The position numbers were made by a program, and so were the translations under genes. Of a stretch of 64,000 bases of DNA, positions 58,101-64,000 are shown piece by piece. This stretch comes from Adineta steineri (lineage: Eukaryota; Rotifera; Eurotatoria; Adinetida; Adinetidae). The stretch lies in NCBI GenBank assembly GCA_905250115.1, contig CAJNOI010000236.1, positions 1 through 64,000 of the forward strand, in the 5' to 3' direction. Below the pieces are notes generated by a model, which worked only from the letters and a program-made list of their open reading frames with translations, was not told the DNA's origin and searched no databases. Numbering within the stretch: position 1 is the first letter of the stretch; each line of letters opens with the position of its first letter.

Positions 58101-61100
58101 ATAACAGAATCTCATATACTTGCAAGTAAGTTAGAAGACTAAAAAAGGAATGATTTATTCATTTATTTAATCTTTAGTTCTTGGTTTATTGGATCGAAAT
58201 GGTCGTGATCCAAAAGTACTTGATGTACTTTGTTCACTTTGTGTTAATAATGGTGTAGCTGTTCGTGCTAATCAAAATCTTATCTGTGAAAATATTTTAC
58301 AACGACGTGATCTTCTTCTACAAACTGCATTAGTTGATCATGTAGCATGGTGAGAGAGAAAACAGCTATTTCTTTAATAATATCAAGATATAACAACTAC
58401 TGGAGATAGAATGTTAAAAGCTAGAAAAGATCATGGTCACATTGACAAACAACATTGTTTAGTAGCTCACTAACAATAGAGAAAGATTTACAAAAAAGAA
58501 GAAATAATTACCTACGAAAATCTGCTATTGATTAGTAAATGATGAAATAAAATTAACAAAATAGCTATCAAAGGTCATGTTAGTGCTTTTTCTTGTGTCT
58601 TATTACAAGAATATATATATATCTAAGATAAAATCCTTGGATTTGACCTCAATTTCGAGGTTATATAAGATTGTATTACAAAAAGAAAACAATATCTAAT
58701 TTATTCGGAAATCTTAAATTGAAATTTGTTTTATTTAGTATGCGTCCAAATATTCTTGTTGGAGTTGAAGATGGTGAATCTATGTATAAAAAATGGTATT
58801 TTGAAGTTGTTATTGATCATATTGAACAAGTAACACATGTTCAACCACATATACGTATTGGTTGGGCAACAACTGATTTTCAACCATCGCCGGGTCATGG
58901 CGATGGTTTTTCATCAAATGGTATTGGTGATAATACACATTCATATGGTTTCGATGGACGACATGTTTGGTTTGCTGGTCGAGCATATGATGTGTCAAAT
59001 CGAGTTAATTTACCAACTGATAATATGCAACATATTGGTTTTAAGAAAAATGATGTTATTGGATGTTTATTAGATTTAAATATTCCGGAAATGTGGTTTT
59101 CATTAAATGGTTTACCTGTTAAAGGTCTTCTAAGAGAATTTAATTTAACTGGAATGTTTTATCCAGCTATTTCTTTATCGTCTCGTGTTAGTTGTCGATT
59201 TATTTTTGGTGCTGAACATGGTCGTTTTATTCATCGACCACCAGAAGGTGCTGCACCACTTTATGAAGCTATGTTAGCTAAACAAAAAGTGACTATTGAA
59301 CCATGTTTTTCATTTGGAAATATTGAACGAAATCGTCTTGATGGTCCAACACAATTTCAACATCGTATTGCATTTACTCCTCAACCAGTACGAACAAGTC
59401 ATATTGTATTACCAATACATCTTGAAAATGTTCGTGATCGATTAGCTGAAAATATTCATGAGCTATGGTCAATGAATAAAGTGTCAACTGGTTGGCATTT
59501 TGGTGAAGTAAATATTTTAAATAATATATTTTTTTTCATAAGAAAAATAAATCTATTTTAGTATCGAGATGATGCACAAAAAATTCATCCATGTTTAACA
59601 TCATTTGATCGTCTTCCATTAACTGAAAAACAATATCATACCACAACAGCTATGGAAAATTTAAAGTATTTATAATGAAAAATATTTCTTTAAAATATGT
59701 TTGTTTTTTTTCTTCAAAAAGGAGTTTATTAGCTCTTGGTTATCATATTGGTGTTGAAATAAAAACGGATGATCGTCGATTAAAATATGTTAAATTACCA
59801 AATGCATATGTACAATCGAATGGTTATAAACCACAACCATTAGATTTATCAAGTATTAATTTATCAACAAAAATGGAAGAATTAATTGAAACATTAGCTG
59901 AAAATACTCATAATGTTTGGGCAGCTGGTAGAATTAAAGATGGATTTACATATGGAGTAGCCGATGTAAGTATATTTTGTCACTAAAAAAATCTATTGAA
60001 TGAATTGTTTCTTGTTACTATGAGATTTGGTCTAAGGTAAATAGGTCTTGGTCGTTTAATTGTTTATGTTTGTCAAAAATCATCTCGAATTCCAGATGGA
60101 GGCCTGCAGGAGATAACGTTTTTACATTCTGTAATTTGACCTTGTATTATTCTTTGATTACATAAATTTTGTTCTCTAATACAAGGATTTTTTGTTCTAA
60201 TGGAAATGAATTATCATACTGTCATTATTGATAAGATCTTGTCTAATTGATATATATATTAATAAATTAAGACGTATTTTTTGTTTTTTACTAAAGAAAT
60301 ATTTTTCATTATAGAATCCACGTCAAAAACGAAGTCCTCATTTAATTCCATATGCTATTGTTGATGATAGTATTAAAAAAATCAATCGTGATACAGCAAG
60401 TGAAACAGTTAAAACACTTCTTGCATATGGTTATACAATTGATACACCAACAGGTGATATTGAAGATCTTAATCGACGTAATAAAGAAGCAGCAAATACT
60501 GGTAATAATGAACGTCTTACAAATTATCGAACATATCGTGCTGAACAAACATTTGCTGTTACACGTGGTAAATGGTATTATGAAGTTGAATTATTAACAT
60601 CAGGTCGAATGTTAATTGGTTGGGCAAATGTATCAAAACTTGATGCATTTTATCCACTTGGAACAGATTCATATGGATATGGATTTGATGGTTTAAATGC
60701 TCGACGTTTTCATCATAATGTATTCGATGGATTTGGTAAACAATGGTCGAAAAATGATGTTGTTGGTTGTATGATTGATTTACATGATAAAACAGTTAGT
60801 TTTTCATTAAATGGAGAATTAATGTTAGATAATTTTGGTAATGAAACAGCTTTTGATGGATTAGAAGTTGATGATATTGGTTTTGTACCAGCATTAACAT
60901 CATTTAGTGGACAAAAAGCACGTTTAAATTTTGGACAAGATGTTAATACATTAAAATATTTTACATCCTGTGGTTTACAAGAAGGATATGAACCATTTTG
61001 TGTGTAAGTTATAATAGGATTTTTTTGTTTTCCATATATTGTTTTGTTCTTTAGAAATATGACAAGAAGTTTAACATTTTGGTATTCAAATTTTATACCT

Positions 61101-64000
61101 CGTTTTGAAATTGTTAAATCAAATTCACCATCGTTTGAATTAACTCGTGTCAATGCAAGGTAAGTTTTATTTCAAATCTTTTTTTTCTTCTAATTTTTAA
61201 TCTATTATTTATAGTCGTGATAATCCACCATTAATAAAACTTCATTCACGATTATTTGGAACATTAGAAAAAGTTGAATTTGAATTTCTTCGTTTATCAC
61301 TACCGTTATGTTGTCATGATACATTTACACCAAGGTATGTATATTCATTTTTATTCTATTATATCTATATATGATTATTTTTTAAAGACATATAACACTT
61401 GAACGACGACAATTAGCATTACAAGAATATATTGAATCTCAAGAAGAAAAACGTGCGTTCATGTTTCCAGGAACATCAATACCTGGTACACGAACAAAAT
61501 CTTTCTCACATGGTACAAGTGATACAATGGATTCACATTTAACTAATCAAACAGATACAAATCCAAATTTTCTTTCACCAGATTCTATAACAAATAAATC
61601 TGGACGTAATCCAACAAATTTACTTGTTAAATTTCGTGATCAATCATCATCAAAAAAAGGTCCAACACCATCAGCATCAACACAATCAATGACAAATGGA
61701 AATGGACAGACACATTTAGCTAATGGTTCATCAACAAGTGAATCAATGGATCGTTTAAATAAAGCAAATATGAAAGCATCAACAAGTAAACTTAATAATT
61801 TCTTTCATCGATTTGCAAAAGAACCACAACCAACAACAAATGATCCACAAGCAAAAACTACAAAACGTACTGTTAAAGTAAGTAGTACTAGTACATCAAG
61901 TACAACACCACAAGTACAACCACAATCAGTTTTAAAAGTTCCAACAATAAATTCTCCAACAACACCCGGTGGAACAACAATAAAACAATCGAATGCTATC
62001 AATACAAGACGATCATTTACTGACAATGAAGCTGAATTTAATGATCAAGCAAATGATTTTGATCATGATGAAATACGTGCAATTAATGAACATGTCTATG
62101 AATATTACTATGCAGTTAGAATATTACCTGGACAAAATCCTCGATCAGTATTTGTTGGTTGGGTTACATCAAGATTTAAACCAATCTTACAAAAAGAAAT
62201 ACTTTCTGATGATACATTACCTACATCAACAAATAAATTATCTAAACTTATCCGACGTTGTACAATAACACAAACAGGAGAAGATGGTTCAATACTTGAA
62301 AGTGTTAAAAGACAAGATGCTTATATGTTTTGTGCCAGTGATTTATTAGAAAATATGCCTGATCAAGAAGGTGTTGCAAGACGTGTTGTTAATGGATTAG
62401 TCATTGGATGTTTATGTGATGTATCAACTGGTCATTTAACTTTTTATGTTAATGGAAAAGAATCAGCACAAAAACTTGAGGTATATATTCATAATCTTTC
62501 AATGTCTAGATAAAATAACAATTATTATTGACAAGTAACACTCGTCCGAGGACTCGCTCAGCTCTTTCTCGTAGAAATGTATTTTCTTCACATTTACTGG
62601 AAAAACAAATGAAAACCGTGAAAAATTGATTTTCGATGTTTTTTTGACCTCTCACACATCCCCCTACCATGGTCACCCAAGCGATCTCAGATTCGAACTC
62701 CCCGCACCGAAATACCTCTAGAAATGTCTTTTCCAGAAAATCGGTTTTCGATGTTTTTTTGACCCTGCGGACATACAATCAAGCAAGCAAACAATTTATG
62801 ATTACCAGACTCTTCTCTACGAGAAAGAGAATAAAGATATCATCGAATTTAATAAATATATTTGTCGTTAATCATTCTATTTATTATATTACATTAGGAA
62901 ATATGTCAAAATAATCGTTTTATCGATATTTTTGACCTTTTCATTATATTGTTTATCAACAAATATTTTATACTATCTGGTCTTTGAAAGCTAATTAATC
63001 TAAACAATAAATCGTGAAGGAAGAACTTCTTCTAAATGCTTATTATTATTTTTAGGTTGAACCAAGTACTAAACTTTATCCAGCTGTATTTGTTGAACCA
63101 ACAGTAAAAGAATTATTACAATTTGAATTAGGACGTATTAAAGTATGATTAATCATAATAATAAAAATAATACATTGTTTTTCTATAATAGAATTGTTTA
63201 CCATTAACTGCTGCTTTATTTCCAAGTTTAAATCGTGAAGAACGTTTTCTTCCTCAACTTCCATCTCGTTTAAATTTACAATCACTTCTTCATTGTCATT
63301 GGTCACGTGTACCTAATGCAAATCTTCGTTGTCAACAATTAAAATTATCGGATGTTCGTGGATGGAGTGTTTTTGTTGAAGATCCTGGTAAGAAATCTAT
63401 TGAAATAAAGATTTTTAAAAATTTTATTATTCTAGTTCAAATGCAAGCAGTTTATATACCCGAAGATGATCGATGTACTGATATTTTAGGTTTAGTTGAA
63501 GATGAAGATAATTTAAAGTATTTAATTAGATTCTTTGTTTTTCTGTCTATAAAAATTTCCATAAAAAATTTAGTTTCTGTTCAAATACATTAACACTTTA
63601 TAATGCTATATGTGCTCAAGGGAATAATCGTGTTTCACATGAAATATGCAAATTAGTTGATGAAAAACAACTGATGTATTGTGTAAAAAATCCTTGTATG
63701 TTAAACATTTTATATGAATTAAAATTTTATTAAATAAATTCATCTAGATTTATGTGGTGCTATTCGAATTGGTATTCATAATTTACTTATTGCTTTACAT
63801 TTTGAACCACATGTTAAAGCTCGGTAAATAAATAAAAATAATTTTCGATATTTTTGAAAAAATATTTTTATATAAAATAGAAGTTTAACATCGAATGAAT
63901 TTATTATTCCATTATCAAGTTTACTTCGAAAAAATCATTTATCACGTTCACAAATTTCAGCTGAACAACAACATGTAATGGCACAATCGACGTATATACC
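55121..64000 (+). CDS. RYR: Ryanodine receptor, 5' portion (runs off the window)
   Basis: Giant tetrameric Ca2+-release channel of the ER/SR. ATG at 55121 ([19 protein letters not shown]); more than twenty short exons cover the N-terminal part only. N-terminal inositol-receptor/MIR-type domains: [84 protein letters not shown]-like [42 protein letters not shown]1 (about 58740-59230): [33 protein letters not shown]. RyR repeats: [20 protein letters not shown] and [24 protein letters not shown]2 (about 60510-61000): [21 protein letters not shown] long Ser/Thr/Asn-rich insert (61550-62060) precedes SPRY3 ([12 protein letters not shown]). Coding is still open at the right edge. The membrane pore lies beyond the window. 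Confidence 0.95.
62562..62829. repeat. MITE-like element in a ryanodine-receptor intron
   Basis: Perfect 14-bp inverted repeat CTCTTTCTCGTAGA (62562-62575) and TCTACGAGAAAGAG (62816-62829). Between them TTTTCGATGTTTTTTTGACC occurs twice as a direct repeat (near 62632 and 62742). It has no coding capacity and is less AT-rich than the intron around it. It lies inside the intron before the exon that resumes at about 63055. Target duplications are not clear, so the class is open. Confidence 0.5.

Noticed and set aside
60713-61153. 146-aa minus-strand ORF
   Set aside because: Antisense shadow of the ryanodine-receptor SPRY2 exon; no family resemblance of its own.

Overview
The window is animal nuclear DNA: AT-rich, with many genes whose exons are split by very short introns (mostly about 45-70 nt, GT...AG). 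The proteins are clearly metazoan (ryanodine receptor, ECT2, CPEB1, R7-type RGS, basonuclin, SLC12A9). The compact genes, the intron size and a multi-cysteine two-membrane-pass protein of a type I associate with bdelloid rotifers make a bdelloid (Rotaria/Adineta-like) the best guess; this is inference. One 100-N assembly gap lies at 40123-40222.

Layout, left to right. 1-131 is a palindromic MITE-like repeat. BUD23 (2826-4218, -) is followed by a small orphan gene (5215-5424, +). A basonuclin/disconnected zinc-finger gene (7426-9788, -) is followed by a long low-complexity spacer. Then come SLC12A9 (13583-16891, -), a small orphan (17411-17626, +), a single-exon two-TM protein (18389-19633, -), a ZnT1-like SLC30 protein that has lost its metal-binding residues (20455-22299, -) and CPEB1 (23076-25124, -). 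A piggyBac-type MITE sits at 26844-27080. A tight same-strand series follows: TFIIIA-like (33014-31376), IPMK (30803-29901), COA5 (29753-29366) and MMAA (29241-27754). TMEM33 (33392-34234, +) is divergent from the TFIIIA-like gene. Then come an R7 RGS gene (34540-37923, +), two small orphan genes with a shared STPK motif, the gap, a partial gene (41839-42092, -), ECT2 (43554-47762, -), a PRL phosphatase with a spliced upstream ORF (50051-51058, +), nicotinamidase (51261-52110, -), an unknown 281-aa protein (52559-53404, +) and the 5' part of a ryanodine receptor gene (55121 to the right edge, +).

The most notable observation is inside the TFIIIA-like gene. The intron after finger 5 (32074-32251) contains, in the sense direction, a segment (32126-32162) that looks like the 3' half of 5S rRNA: loop E, helix IV and helix V. 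It is closed by a perfect 7-bp helix and sits just behind a second good 3' splice site. Using that site puts a stop codon in the fourth codon; skipping it gives an in-frame zinc-finger protein. This has the same logic as the 5S-rRNA-mimic exon of land-plant TFIIIA genes, but in an animal, and it appears to keep the part of 5S that TFIIIA itself binds. If right, it is an independent autoregulatory RNA switch linking 5S rRNA supply to TFIIIA synthesis.

Most genes are unrelated housekeeping or signalling genes. Two local themes recur: good splice acceptors lie just upstream of many start codons (spliced-leader trans-splicing or 5'UTR introns), and several tiny single-exon orphan genes occur. Exon structures were assembled by eye; first exons and starts are the least certain parts.
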